From Ramlibacter sp. (GTDB lineage Bacteria; Pseudomonadota; Gammaproteobacteria; Burkholderiales; Burkholderiaceae_C), in contig JACDFR010000005.1 in the NCBI GenBank assembly GCA_013815685.1, positions 62,001 through 126,000 on the forward strand: DNA of 64,000 bases, in the 5' to 3' direction. Shown in pieces: positions 35,636 to 42,557 of the stretch; the first letter of the stretch is position 1; the number at the start of each line of letters is the position of its first letter. The notes beneath the pieces are model-generated. The model was given only the letters and a program-made list of their open reading frames with translations, made no database searches and had not been told where the DNA came from. A program made the translations under genes and the position numbers.

Positions 35636-36235
35636 ATGTTGAAAAAATCCGTCGTCACCCTCTCGTTCCTGCTCGCCGCCGTTGCCGCGCAGGCCCAGAC
35701 CAGTCCCGCCAAGAAGGAGCTGGTCGCCCGAATCCTCAAGCTCCAGCAACCGGCCATCGAGTCCATGGCCCGTGGCTTGGTCGAACAACCTGCGGCCGAG
35801 TTGCTGAGCAACGCCGGCGCCGCGCTTCCGGCGCGCATCGCCAAGGAAAAACAGGACGCCGTTGCCAAGGAAATCCAGGGCGACGTCCAGAAATACCTGG
35901 ATGAAGCCGTTCCATTGGTTCAGACCCGCGCGGTAAGGCTCGCGCCCACGACCATCGGCGCGTTACTCGAAGAAAAATTCACCGAAGACGAGCTCAAGCA
36001 GGTGGTGTCCATCATCGAGTCCCCGGTCTATACCAAATTTCAGCGGATGGGCGACGACATGCAAAAGGCGCTGGTCGAAAAGCTGTTGGCCGAAACGCGC
36101 GGCACGATCGAACCCAAGGTTCGATCATTGGAGCAGACCGTGGCCAGGAGGCTCGGCGTGACCTCCACGCCTCAGGCGTCGGGTGCCGGCGGCGGCGCGG
36201 CGCCGCGGGCGCCGGCCAAACCGGCAGCCAAATAG
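35636..36235 (+). CDS. Exported DUF2059-type protein
   Basis: The 199-residue protein has a signal peptide (MLKKSVVTLSFLLAAVAAQAQ, cleavage after AQA). Its helical body, KKELVARILKLQQPAIESMA, LLEEKFTEDELKQVVSIIESPVYTKFQRM, matches DUF2059 (the xxELxxIxxFxxSPxGxKF pattern). The C-terminus is Ala/Pro/Gly-rich. Function is unknown. It is the last plus-strand gene of the run that starts at 34,498, and the DUF3606 gene converges on it. Confidence 0.8.
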   Translation: MLKKSVVTLSFLLAAVAAQAQTSPAKKELVARILKLQQPAIESMARGLVEQPAAELLSNAGAALPARIAKEKQDAVAKEIQGDVQKYLDEAVPLVQTRAVRLAPTTIGALLEEKFTEDELKQVVSIIESPVYTKFQRMGDDMQKALVEKLLAETRGTIEPKVRSLEQTVARRLGVTSTPQASGAGGGAAPRAPAKPAAK

Positions 36236-36242
36236 CAGGCAA

Positions 36243-36416
36243 TCAGCGGGCTTGGCGCAGGAAACGCCGGACGTTGTCCGCGTCAGGCCCCACGGATTCG
36301 ACCGCGTGGCGCAGTTCCCGCTCGCTGCAGTGCAGCCACTGCGTCCAGTTGCGCCATTCCCACTCGTGTTCCAGGCTCACCAGAAGCTCGTCGTTACCGT
36401 GCCTGTCTTCGGACAT
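36243..36416 (-). CDS. DUF3606-family small protein
   Basis: The 57-residue gene reads MSEDRHGNDELLVSLEHEW, then WRNWTQWLHCSERELRHAVESVG and ends VRRFLRQAR. The pattern WxxxLxCSExELRxAVxxVGxxxxxVRRFL is that of DUF3606 proteins, short helical proteins often found near stress or two-component genes. A perfect AGGAGG ribosome site lies 6 nt before the ATG. An octamer copy lies 97 nt upstream. Confidence 0.8.
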   Translation of the reverse strand: MSEDRHGNDELLVSLEHEWEWRNWTQWLHCSERELRHAVESVGPDADNVRRFLRQAR

Positions 36417-36512
36417 ACATGCCTCCTAAAGCATGTCCACAGGTTAGGCGCGGTGCTGCGCCGCCGTCGCCGGAAAACACTCGGGCTTGCCGTGCGAAAA
36501 AAAGCCGCCCGG

Positions 36513-36520
36513 TGTAGGAC
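36513..36520 (-). promoter_or_regulatory. TGTAGGAC octamer upstream of the DUF3606 gene
   Basis: A perfect octamer (GTCCTACA on the gene strand) lies 97 nt before the DUF3606 start and 15 nt past the end of the FtsH-like gene. Confidence 0.45.
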
Positions 36521-36534
36521 GGCACTGAAGCTTG

Positions 36535-38799
36535 TCAGCGCGCGCCCACCAGTCCTGCCCGGCTGCTGAATTCATAGCAGGCGGCTTCGAAGCTGCGAAT
36601 CTCGTGCAGCGCTTCCTTCAGGCTCATCTCGCCCTTGTCCATCAGCTTGCCGGCCAGGTGCTCGGTCAGGGGCTTGAGCCGAATCAGCAGGGCCTTGGTT
36701 TCGCCATACAGGCGCTCGCTCTGGGCTTCCATGATGCTGCGCGTCTCTTCGTCGAGATTGCGCCCATGACCGTCGCTGGACAGTGCCCCGAAATTCAGGC
36801 GGGTCTTGCGGTACATCCCTATTTCGCCCACCGCATGGTGCAGCAGCTTCGTCACGCGCGTGATGTCGTTGTGGGCGCCGTTGGTCGTGCCTTCCTCGCC
36901 GAAGAACAGCTCCTCGTTGGCCATGCCACCCAGCAGCACGCGCACGTCGTGCTCGATATCGCCCTTGGTCTTGAGCAGGTTCGCCCCCTGCTTGTGGAAC
37001 ACGAAGCCCAAGGCGTTGTTGCGCGGATTGGCCTTCAGGGAGATCTTGATAGTCTTCATGTCGGACTGGATGCGTTCCCAGTCGCCACTGGACTGCTTGC
37101 GCTCCAGTTCGAAGTCGACCAGGAAGTGGCCCCACTCGTGAATGGCGATGATGCGGCGGTCGCGCTCGCGCTCCTTGGTGGTGTTGGAGTTGACGTTGCC
37201 CACCATCACCCGTTCGGCTGCCTGCATCAGCGTGTCGGCGCCGATCATGCCACCGGCCTGCACCGCGGTGATGCCCGCCTGGTTGACGATGGTCTCCAGG
37301 TCGGCCGGACTGCGGCCCTCCGTGATTTCGACCAGGTGGCGCAGGTCCATCTCGGGCAGGACCTTCTCGGCGCGCTGCTCCAGGTAATGGTCGATGATAG
37401 CGCGGCGCTCTTCCCTGTTGGGCATGCGGAAGTCGACTTTCATCTGGAAGCGGCGCAGCATGGCCTCGTCCATCTGCATGGATTCGCTGTTGAAGTTGGA
37501 AGCCACGATCCAGATGATCTCGGCTTCGCTCTTGGTGCGCACGCCGTCCAGGATCGCGAGCAGCGAGTTCTGCGTGTCGTCGTCGAACTTGCGGTGGCCG
37601 CCCCGCTTCATGAACAGGTCCTGAGCCTCGTCCAGGAACACGATGCAGCGCTTGCGGCGCTTGGCCATGGACACGATGCGCGCCAGGGTGTTGGAGCCGC
37701 CCGCCACGTAGCCCGTCTCCAGATTGGCCGCGGAGTGAAAGAGAATCGGCAGGTTCAGTTCCTTGGCCAGGTAGCTCGCAAGTTTGGTTTTACCGGTGCC
37801 GGCTGGGCCGCTGAACATCACGTTGAAGGGTTTGCTGATGCCGTATTCGGCGTATTCGGCCCGCCGCTGGTACTGGTCCTTGATCTGGGCGACTTCGGTC
37901 TTGATGTCGTCCATGCCGACCAGGTCGTCCAGGCTACCGTGCACCTGGCCGGGCTCGAGGAACTTGAGAGACTTGAACTGGCCCTTGAGCTGGAACGCGA
38001 GGAAGCCCAGCAGTCCGACGGTGAGCGCCGCGGACAGAACGCCGCTCACGCCGGCCTTCCAGCCGTCCTTCTCGGACTGCGGGCGGGCACCGGCAAAGCG
38101 ATTGTCCAAGCGCTCGAGCACGTCGATGCTGCTCTTGTCCAGGTCGCCGCGCGGCACGAAGCCCAGCTTGCCGCCCCAGGACGCGTTCACAGCCTTGTCG
38201 GCGAAGATCTTGGTTTCCATGTCGCTGGGGTAATAGGCGAACTGCTTGCCATGCGATTCGATCAGGACGATGCGCTCCGACACGTTCCACATCAGCGGCG
38301 TGTAGATGACTGTGATGCGATCGACCGGATTCGCATCCAGGAAGCTCAGCACCGAACCACTGCCGAAAACCACCGGCAGCTTGGCGTTGAACGTCCACGG
38401 CGCATTGCCGGGCTGCTCGGCCGCGGCCATTAGCTTCACCTGTTCGGCCACCGCGGCCTGCTTTTGCATGAGCACAGCCGAATAGATGCCCGTCGCGGCA
38501 ATGAGGACGAAGACTGAAATCACCATCGACTTCACCGCAACGGACTGGATGGCGAACCAGTCCTGCAGGCGTGCGCCGGCCTTCTGCGCGCTTAGCCAAA
38601 GGCTGCCCGACGTCTGCACGGCCGTGGGCGCGGATTCAGGTGAAGTTTGGGAGTTTGCGGACAAATCCGACATGGGCTTCTTTCGAACGCGAGGTGCGCT
38701 GATCACGCCTACGGGAAAGCGTGAGGTTTGCTCAAAAAATTCGGGAAGCTCATCCGGCGTTGGCCGCGGCTGATGTTGTTTTGCTGTTGCCGCTGTCAT
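36535..38799 (-). CDS. FtsH-like membrane AAA+ metalloprotease, variant active site
   Basis: The 754-residue protein has the FtsH layout: a membrane span (about 92-112), a periplasmic-type segment, a second span (about 255-275), an AAA+ domain and an M41 peptidase domain. Walker A is FSGPAGTGKT (about 330), Walker B is CIVFLDEAQDLF, and the arginine-bearing MDEAMLRRFQ follows. The zinc motif is HEWGH (about 550) instead of the near-invariant HEAGH. The third-ligand region GMANEELFFGEEGTTNGAHNDITR is present with its Asp. The N-terminus is much longer than in housekeeping FtsH, so this is a second, specialised paralogue. The start may be the Met at 38,673 (GAAAGAAG upstream). An octamer variant (38,837) precedes it. 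Confidence 0.85.
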   Translation of the reverse strand: MTAATAKQHQPRPTPDELPEFFEQTSRFPVGVISAPRVRKKPMSDLSANSQTSPESAPTAVQTSGSLWLSAQKAGARLQDWFAIQSVAVKSMVISVFVLIAATGIYSAVLMQKQAAVAEQVKLMAAAEQPGNAPWTFNAKLPVVFGSGSVLSFLDANPVDRITVIYTPLMWNVSERIVLIESHGKQFAYYPSDMETKIFADKAVNASWGGKLGFVPRGDLDKSSIDVLERLDNRFAGARPQSEKDGWKAGVSGVLSAALTVGLLGFLAFQLKGQFKSLKFLEPGQVHGSLDDLVGMDDIKTEVAQIKDQYQRRAEYAEYGISKPFNVMFSGPAGTGKTKLASYLAKELNLPILFHSAANLETGYVAGGSNTLARIVSMAKRRKRCIVFLDEAQDLFMKRGGHRKFDDDTQNSLLAILDGVRTKSEAEIIWIVASNFNSESMQMDEAMLRRFQMKVDFRMPNREERRAIIDHYLEQRAEKVLPEMDLRHLVEITEGRSPADLETIVNQAGITAVQAGGMIGADTLMQAAERVMVGNVNSNTTKERERDRRIIAIHEWGHFLVDFELERKQSSGDWERIQSDMKTIKISLKANPRNNALGFVFHKQGANLLKTKGDIEHDVRVLLGGMANEELFFGEEGTTNGAHNDITRVTKLLHHAVGEIGMYRKTRLNFGALSSDGHGRNLDEETRSIMEAQSERLYGETKALLIRLKPLTEHLAGKLMDKGEMSLKEALHEIRSFEAACYEFSSRAGLVGAR

Positions 38800-39005
38800 T
38801 GGTAATCGCGCCGGGCTTGAGCCTCTTGTCAGCGCAATCCTACATAGATGCGAAGTGTTGAGCCAGCAGAAGGGCTATACATCCACTTGTTGAGGGTGTG
38901 CGCGTGACAAATTCACGCGCAGGAGGCTGTCGGGGTGTGGGGCGTATGCGTCGGGTGAGCTGACAGGTTCATCTTGGCGGCAACCCGCAATTGCTACAGA
39001 ATGTT
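38800..39005. other. Intergenic region upstream of the FtsH-like gene
   Basis: The stretch holds the octamer variant ATCCTACA (38,837-38,844) 38 nt from the outer FtsH-like start, and otherwise no gene was recognised. It leads into the candidate small RNA that begins near 39,006. Confidence 0.4.
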
Positions 39006-39143
39006 TGTAGGACAACGCCTATTTATTGACGACTTGGCAGGAACCCTGAGGAAGCGTCACACTCCAACCTGGTGGCCGGGTTTTCTTCAAGTTTCTTCCC
39101 CCGGCTCTTCAATCCCTCGGCCGAAAACCGAGGGATTTTTTCT
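39006..39143 (+). ncRNA. Candidate small RNA ending in a strong intrinsic terminator
   Basis: No reading frame of note exists here, yet a textbook plus-strand terminator (stem AATCCCTCGG / CCGAGGGATT, loop CCGAAAA, then TTTTCTTT) ends at about 39,143. A TGTAGGAC octamer begins at 39,006, and a second internal hairpin (GCCGGG ... CCCGGC) lies at about 39,075-39,113. The arrangement suggests a transcript of about 60-130 nt with its own terminator. The flanking protein genes are both on the minus strand, so the terminator does not serve them. Confidence 0.35.
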
Positions 39144-39144
39144 T
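39111..39144 (+). terminator. Rho-independent terminator, plus strand
   Basis: A 10-bp perfect stem (39,111-39,120 with 39,128-39,137) is followed by a T-rich tail on the plus strand only. On the minus strand the sequence after the stem is GAAGAG, so it would not terminate the gene at 39,151. Confidence 0.85.
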
Positions 39145-39150
39145 TGCGGC

Positions 39151-39546
39151 CTATTGCAGGCTGAGCCAGTTGAGTGCTTCACCCTCGGCTCCGAACAGGG
39201 CGATATCGGGACATTGGGCCAGTCCCTCCGGAATATCCTCGTTGTCCACCAACTCGGCCGCTCCGACAAGCACCACCCGCGTCTTGGGTGCGAGGGCGCG
39301 GCGCAGACGATCGCAGATCAGGAATTTGCCCTGGGCATCGGGTGGCGTGGCCACTCGGCGTAGATCGATCAGGACATGATCCTGGCGCAGCCGGGCCATG
39401 GCGGCTTTCACCATGTAAGCCAGCTTCAGGGCGTCACCGTTGTGCCAACGCCCCTCCACGTCGAAGCGCATGTGGCAGCGGTCTTGGCGGGAGGCAACTA
39501 CGAGGTTCATTAGCTCTGCAGGAAAGTTCTCCCGAGAGTGCCACAT
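39151..39546 (-). CDS. STAS/SpoIIAA-like hypothetical protein
   Basis: The 131-residue protein shows the alternating pattern of a SpoIIAA/STAS-like fold: MRFDVEGRWHNGDALKLAYMVKAAMARLRQDHVLIDLRRV, then FLICDRLRRALAPKTRVVLVG and a final ALFGAEGEALNWLSL. Proteins of this type usually act as small cytoplasmic regulators, and the exact role here is unknown. Start choices are ATG at 39,546 or 39,510 (MNLVVASRQD); neither has a strong ribosome site. Confidence 0.5.
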   Translation of the reverse strand: MWHSRENFPAELMNLVVASRQDRCHMRFDVEGRWHNGDALKLAYMVKAAMARLRQDHVLIDLRRVATPPDAQGKFLICDRLRRALAPKTRVVLVGAAELVDNEDIPEGLAQCPDIALFGAEGEALNWLSLQ

Positions 39547-39746
39547 TCCTTTGTAGCTTTGGTGAGCGCAGGCGCATCAGTGGTTGCCAAGCGTGACAAA
39601 ACAGCTGGACCCCGGCCTGTCACGCCAGCCAGGCAGGCGGTTGCCCGGCGCCGAAGGTCCGATGGCAGGAAATCGTTCGCGAGCTTCCGGCACAACTTCG
39701 CCGGTCAGCCCGTCCAGGTCAACGACATGTCATTGAGACCAGTACC

Positions 39747-39938
39747 TCAGAACTCGATCATGGACTTGAAGCCTCCCCAGAACATGCGTTTGGCATCGAA
39801 CGGCATCGCGCTCGGGTCCATCATCGCCATGGCATAGAGCAGGCACGGCAAGGCATGGACGGCCAGCCCGGTCCATTCGCGCCGCCCGGCGCGGGGCGCA
39901 CTTTCATCGACGTGGTCGTGCTCATGCGAGAAATTCAT
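39747..39938 (-). pseudogene. Deletion chimera: MFS-transporter N-terminus joined to DUF1428 C-terminus
   Basis: The 63-codon frame begins MNFSHEHDH and has RREWTGLAVHALPCLLYAM, the opening of DHA2-type MFS transporters (usually RREWIGLAVLALPCLLYSMD). It then switches to MMDPSAMPFDAKRMFWGGF, the C-terminal end of DUF1428/YbaA-like proteins (usually MDPxxMPFDxKRMxYGGF). Neither half is complete. The simplest reading is that a deletion removed the rest of both genes and fused the ends in frame. It overlaps the SRPBCC stop by 17 nt, so it is still likely transcribed with the ArsR operon. The product should have no transporter function. Confidence 0.65.
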
Positions 39939-40368
39939 CCAGCTTGGCAAATGTTGCGACCCAACCGCGATGGTGGTTTTCCTGCGCCGCCCGGTCGAAG
40001 AAGCGGTCATGCCGAAATTCCAGCTCGGTGCCTTGCACCGTGGAGCGCAGTTCTATCGTCACCAGAGAGACACGTTCGGGCGTGCTGCGCCACGCCCAGG
40101 TAAAACAAAGCTTGCGATTCTCGATCACTTCCTGGTAGGTCCCTGCCACTTCATGCTCCTGGCCATCCTGCGTGCGAAAAGCGACGCGCCAATGTCCCTG
40201 TTCGCGCACATCCAGCTCCGCCTGCGTCACCGAGCCGGGCTCACCGGGACCGAACCAATGGCTCAGCGCTTGCGGATCGGTCCAGGCCCGCCAGACTTTT
40301 TCGGGCGCGACGTCGTAGTGGCGGGTGATCCGGAGGCTGGGCTTGTCTTGCGTGGGGCTCGGGGCCAT
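39922..40368 (-). CDS. SRPBCC (AHSA1-like) domain protein
   Basis: The 148-residue protein has a START-like helix-grip fold: ITRHYDVAPEKVWRAWTDPQALSHWFGP at the start, then EHEVAGTYQEVIENRKLCFTW, RVSLVTIELRSTVQGTELEFRH and HHRGWVATFAKLDEFLA at the end. These are the conserved AHSA1/SRPBCC blocks of ArsR-linked proteins. It follows the ArsR gene with an unusually long 106-nt overlap in another frame, so translation is likely coupled. The ligand is unknown. Such pairs typically respond to small hydrophobic or toxic compounds. Confidence 0.88.
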   Translation of the reverse strand: MAPSPTQDKPSLRITRHYDVAPEKVWRAWTDPQALSHWFGPGEPGSVTQAELDVREQGHWRVAFRTQDGQEHEVAGTYQEVIENRKLCFTWAWRSTPERVSLVTIELRSTVQGTELEFRHDRFFDRAAQENHHRGWVATFAKLDEFLA

Positions 40369-40694
40369 GGCTTCAGTTCCTCCTGGTGGTACAGATACCG
40401 GCCCAGCGCGTCAAGCTGGGCGGTCCAGAATTTCTCGTAGTGGGCCAGCCACATCGCCGCCTCCTGCATCGGTTCCGCGGCAAGCTCGCAGCGCACGACA
40501 CGGCCCTCCTTCAAGCGGGTCACGAGGCCGGCGTCTTCCAGCACGCGCAAATGCTTCATGAATCCGGGCAAGGACATGCCATGCGGCGCGGCCAGCTCGG
40601 TCACGGTCGCGCCGCCCTGCCCCAGTTGCCGCAGCGCGTCCCGCCGCGTCGCATCCGACAGGGCCCGGAACACCTTGTCGAGGACGTCGGTCAC
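40263..40694 (-). CDS. ArsR-family transcriptional repressor
   Basis: The 143-residue protein has a winged helix-turn-helix: MTDVLDKVFRALSDATRRDALRQL, TVTELAAPHGMSLPGFMKHLRVLEDAGLVTRLKEGRVVRCEL, then the YEKFWTAQLDALGRYLY tail seen in ArsR partners of SRPBCC proteins. No metal-binding CxC is visible, so it probably senses an organic ligand. The last 35 residues overlap the SRPBCC gene and are rich in Pro/Ser/Lys; a shorter functional end, or a lost frame, is possible. It likely represses its own operon, running from 41,600 to 39,747. Confidence 0.85.
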   Translation of the reverse strand: MTDVLDKVFRALSDATRRDALRQLGQGGATVTELAAPHGMSLPGFMKHLRVLEDAGLVTRLKEGRVVRCELAAEPMQEAAMWLAHYEKFWTAQLDALGRYLYHQEELKPWPRAPRKTSPASGSPATTTSRPKKSGGPGPIRKR

Positions 40695-41089
40695 TTCCCG
40701 GCCATGGGCAGGGGTTGCAGCGCGCTGAGGCGGTTGCGTTCGGTATCGAAGAACGATACATAGCGGCCAATGCCGGGGATGTCCATGGGCTCGCCCAGCA
40801 CCTCGCCGCCCGCGGACGAGATCGCCGCCATCGCGGCGGCAATGTCCTTGACCGCGATCACGACCGACGGATACTGCGCCGGCCAGTCCGATTTGCGCGG
40901 GTAGAAACCGCCATTGATGGCACCGGCCGGCTCTCCGGCCTTGGCGTCCGACTGCGCAGTGGTGGCGACAACGTAGTTGCCCATCTCTTCGCCCAGCAAC
41001 TGCAGCTCCCAGCCGAAGACGGACTGGTAGAACCGCGCAATGCGCTCGCGGTCCTCGTAGGGAATCTCGAAGTGAACGACTGGATCCAT
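40691..41089 (-). CDS. VOC-family protein
   Basis: This 132-residue single glyoxalase/bleomycin-resistance domain has MDPVVHFEIPYEDRERIARFYQSVFGWELQLLG at the start and GAINGGFYPR, VIAVKDIAAAMAAISSAGGEVLGEPMDIPGIGRYVSFFDTERN following. His/Glu positions typical of VOC metal sites are visible (VHFEIP, FFDTE). AAGGAGCAACC precedes the ATG at 41,089; the longer frame upstream is not used. It ends 4 nt into the ArsR gene. Function is inferred as small-molecule binding or isomerisation. Confidence 0.88.
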   Translation of the reverse strand: MDPVVHFEIPYEDRERIARFYQSVFGWELQLLGEEMGNYVVATTAQSDAKAGEPAGAINGGFYPRKSDWPAQYPSVVIAVKDIAAAMAAISSAGGEVLGEPMDIPGIGRYVSFFDTERNRLSALQPLPMAGK

Positions 41090-41099
41090 GGTTGCTCCT

Positions 41100-41600
41100 T
41101 TAACGCCCGTCGAATGCGCGTTGGAGTTGCGCAATATCGAGTTTCTTCATCGCCAGCATCGCGGTCATGGCGCGCTGGGATTTGGCTGTATCCGGGTCGA
41201 CCAGCATCTCGATCATCGCCAGCGGCACGACCTGCCATGACAGGCCAAAGCGGTCCTTGAGCCAGCCGCATTGCTGCGCCTTGTCGTCACCGCCTTGCGA
41301 CAGTTTTACCCAGTAGTAGTCGACCTCTTCCTGGTTTTCGCAGGTGATCTGCAAGGAGATTGCCTCGCTGAACTGGAATACGGGGCCGCCGTTCAGCGCG
41401 GTGAAGGACTGGCCTTCGAGTTCGAAAGCGGCGGTCATGACGGTACCGGGCTTCTGGCCATGGATTTCCTGGCCGGCCTCGCCGTAACGGGTGATGGCGA
41501 CGATCCTCGAATTCTTGAAAATACCGGTGTAGAACCGGGCGGCCTCTTCGGCTTGGCTGTCGAACCAGAGACAGGGTGCGATTTTGGAGCTGATCTTCAT
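41100..41600 (-). CDS. PhnB-like VOC-family protein
   Basis: The 166-residue protein is of the PhnB/DUF1338-like 3-demethylubiquinone methyltransferase-type VOC family: KIAPCLWFDSQAEEAARFYTGIFKNSRI, FELEGQSFTALNGGPVFQFSEAISLQITCENQEEVDYYW, then CGWLKDRFGLSWQVVP near 120. It is the first gene of the minus-strand VOC-VOC-ArsR-SRPBCC operon. The upstream 41,605-41,640 region has TATAGTTAACCATTGAG and AGTTTAGTTTAA repeats, a plausible ArsR operator. Enzyme activity for the family is largely unproven. Confidence 0.86.
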   Translation of the reverse strand: MKISSKIAPCLWFDSQAEEAARFYTGIFKNSRIVAITRYGEAGQEIHGQKPGTVMTAAFELEGQSFTALNGGPVFQFSEAISLQITCENQEEVDYYWVKLSQGGDDKAQQCGWLKDRFGLSWQVVPLAMIEMLVDPDTAKSQRAMTAMLAMKKLDIAQLQRAFDGR

Positions 41601-41609
41601 CGGCTGCTT

Positions 41610-41645
41610 TCCTTATAGTTAACCATTGAGTTTAGTTTAAATGCG
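41610..41645 (-). promoter_or_regulatory. AT-rich operator/promoter region of the ArsR operon
   Basis: An AT-rich island (ATAGTTAACCATTGAG and GTTTAGTTTAAATG) lies just upstream of the first operon gene. It contains a GTTAAC palindrome and repeated AGTT(T)A steps in otherwise GC-rich DNA. Autoregulation by ArsR at such a site is inferred. Confidence 0.45.
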
Positions 41646-41687
41646 TGCGACCTCCTGTCAAGGAATTCCTGGTTAACACGCGTAACG

Positions 41688-42149
41688 CTAGCGCCCGGCT
41701 TCTTCCTTCGCACGCAGCTTGGCGGCGATGTACTCGCCATGCGTCACATGCAGCAAGCCCGCCACCTTGGAGATAAGGTGGTTTTCGTGGGCATCCAGGT
41801 GCCCGTCCGCGTAGGCGACCAGCCACATGTATTCGACGATGCGTATCTTCTGCTCCTGGCTGAAGCCTTCATTGATGACCGAGGTGAATTGATGGAAGTC
41901 CGATGCGGTGCGGGCTTTGGTTTCGGCCAGCTCGACGAGGCGCGCCAGCTCGTCTTCGGCCATCGAGAACTTGCGGCGCAGCGCCGACACCACGGCCAGG
42001 CGCTCCTGTACGCACAACGCAGGGTCGGCACGCATGACTTCTACCAGCAGCACGGCCGTCGCAAGCTGAAGGGAATGCTCGTCGGGAACGGCTTGCGCGG
42101 CGGCGCGCGGCACGACGTAATCGAAGAGATCTTTGAGGACGCGCAGCAT
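41688..42149 (-). CDS. TerB-family tellurite-resistance-like protein
   Basis: The 153-residue all-helical protein has the TerB pattern: LQLATAVLLVEVMRADPALCVQERLAVVSALRRKFSMAEDEL, QFTSVINEGFSQEQKIRIVEYMWLVAYADGHLDAHENHLISKVAGLLHV. The ADGxxDxxE and DPxxxxxE stretches carry acidic residues proposed to bind metal in TerB. The ATG at 42,149 is chosen because MLRVLKDLFDYV is the usual start. No ter operon is nearby; isolated TerB proteins of this type are common in proteobacteria. Confidence 0.85.
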   Translation of the reverse strand: MLRVLKDLFDYVVPRAAAQAVPDEHSLQLATAVLLVEVMRADPALCVQERLAVVSALRRKFSMAEDELARLVELAETKARTASDFHQFTSVINEGFSQEQKIRIVEYMWLVAYADGHLDAHENHLISKVAGLLHVTHGEYIAAKLRAKEEAGR

Positions 42150-42410
42150 GGTCGAGCTTGAAGTAAGGAGATGAACGCAGCGAGCGTACGCCAACGCGGG
42201 TTCCCGTGCAGTGGGACCCGAACGTAAGGCGACGCCGACGCCGCGACGGGCCGCGCGCCGCCAGCCGCGTTGGGCGCTGGCGGACAGGGCCTGTTCACAC
42301 TATTTATGCAAGATGCGTTGCGGATCAAAAAGGTCATGCGCAAGGCGCGAAACGCAGCCGGACTCAGTGTCCGGCAAGGCTTCGCAACGCGGCGCAATCA
42401 GGAGAAGTCA
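42150..42410. other. Intergenic region with a hairpin
   Basis: No gene was recognised in this stretch. GCCGGAC and GTCCGGC form a perfect 7-bp stem with a TCAGT loop at 42,357-42,375, upstream of the small gene at 42,411. The repetitive GC-rich part (about 42,215-42,290) has no coding signature. Confidence 0.35.
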
Positions 42411-42542
42411 ATGCTGCGCAAGCTCATCATGCTGGCGATCACGTCCGGCCTGGCCAGGAAGCTCTACGACAACTACCGGCAAAAACGCACGCCGTTCCCC
42501 ACAGCCAGGCACCACCCCAGGCGCCCGGCCGGCCACAGCTGA
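42411..42542 (+). CDS. Very small basic protein
   Basis: A 43-residue frame, MLRKLIMLAITSGLARKLYDNY then RQKRTPFPTARHHPRRPAGHS, with a strong AGGAGAAG ribosome site 5 nt before the ATG. The N-terminal amphipathic helix followed by a basic tail resembles small proteins seen in related genomes. No function can be assigned. Confidence 0.45.
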   Translation: MLRKLIMLAITSGLARKLYDNYRQKRTPFPTARHHPRRPAGHS

Positions 42543-42557
42543 GGGCACGCGCCGAGA

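Noticed and set aside
41688..42149. TerB gene as part of a tellurite-resistance ter operon
   Set aside because: No terA, terC, terD or terZ is nearby; stand-alone TerB proteins are common.
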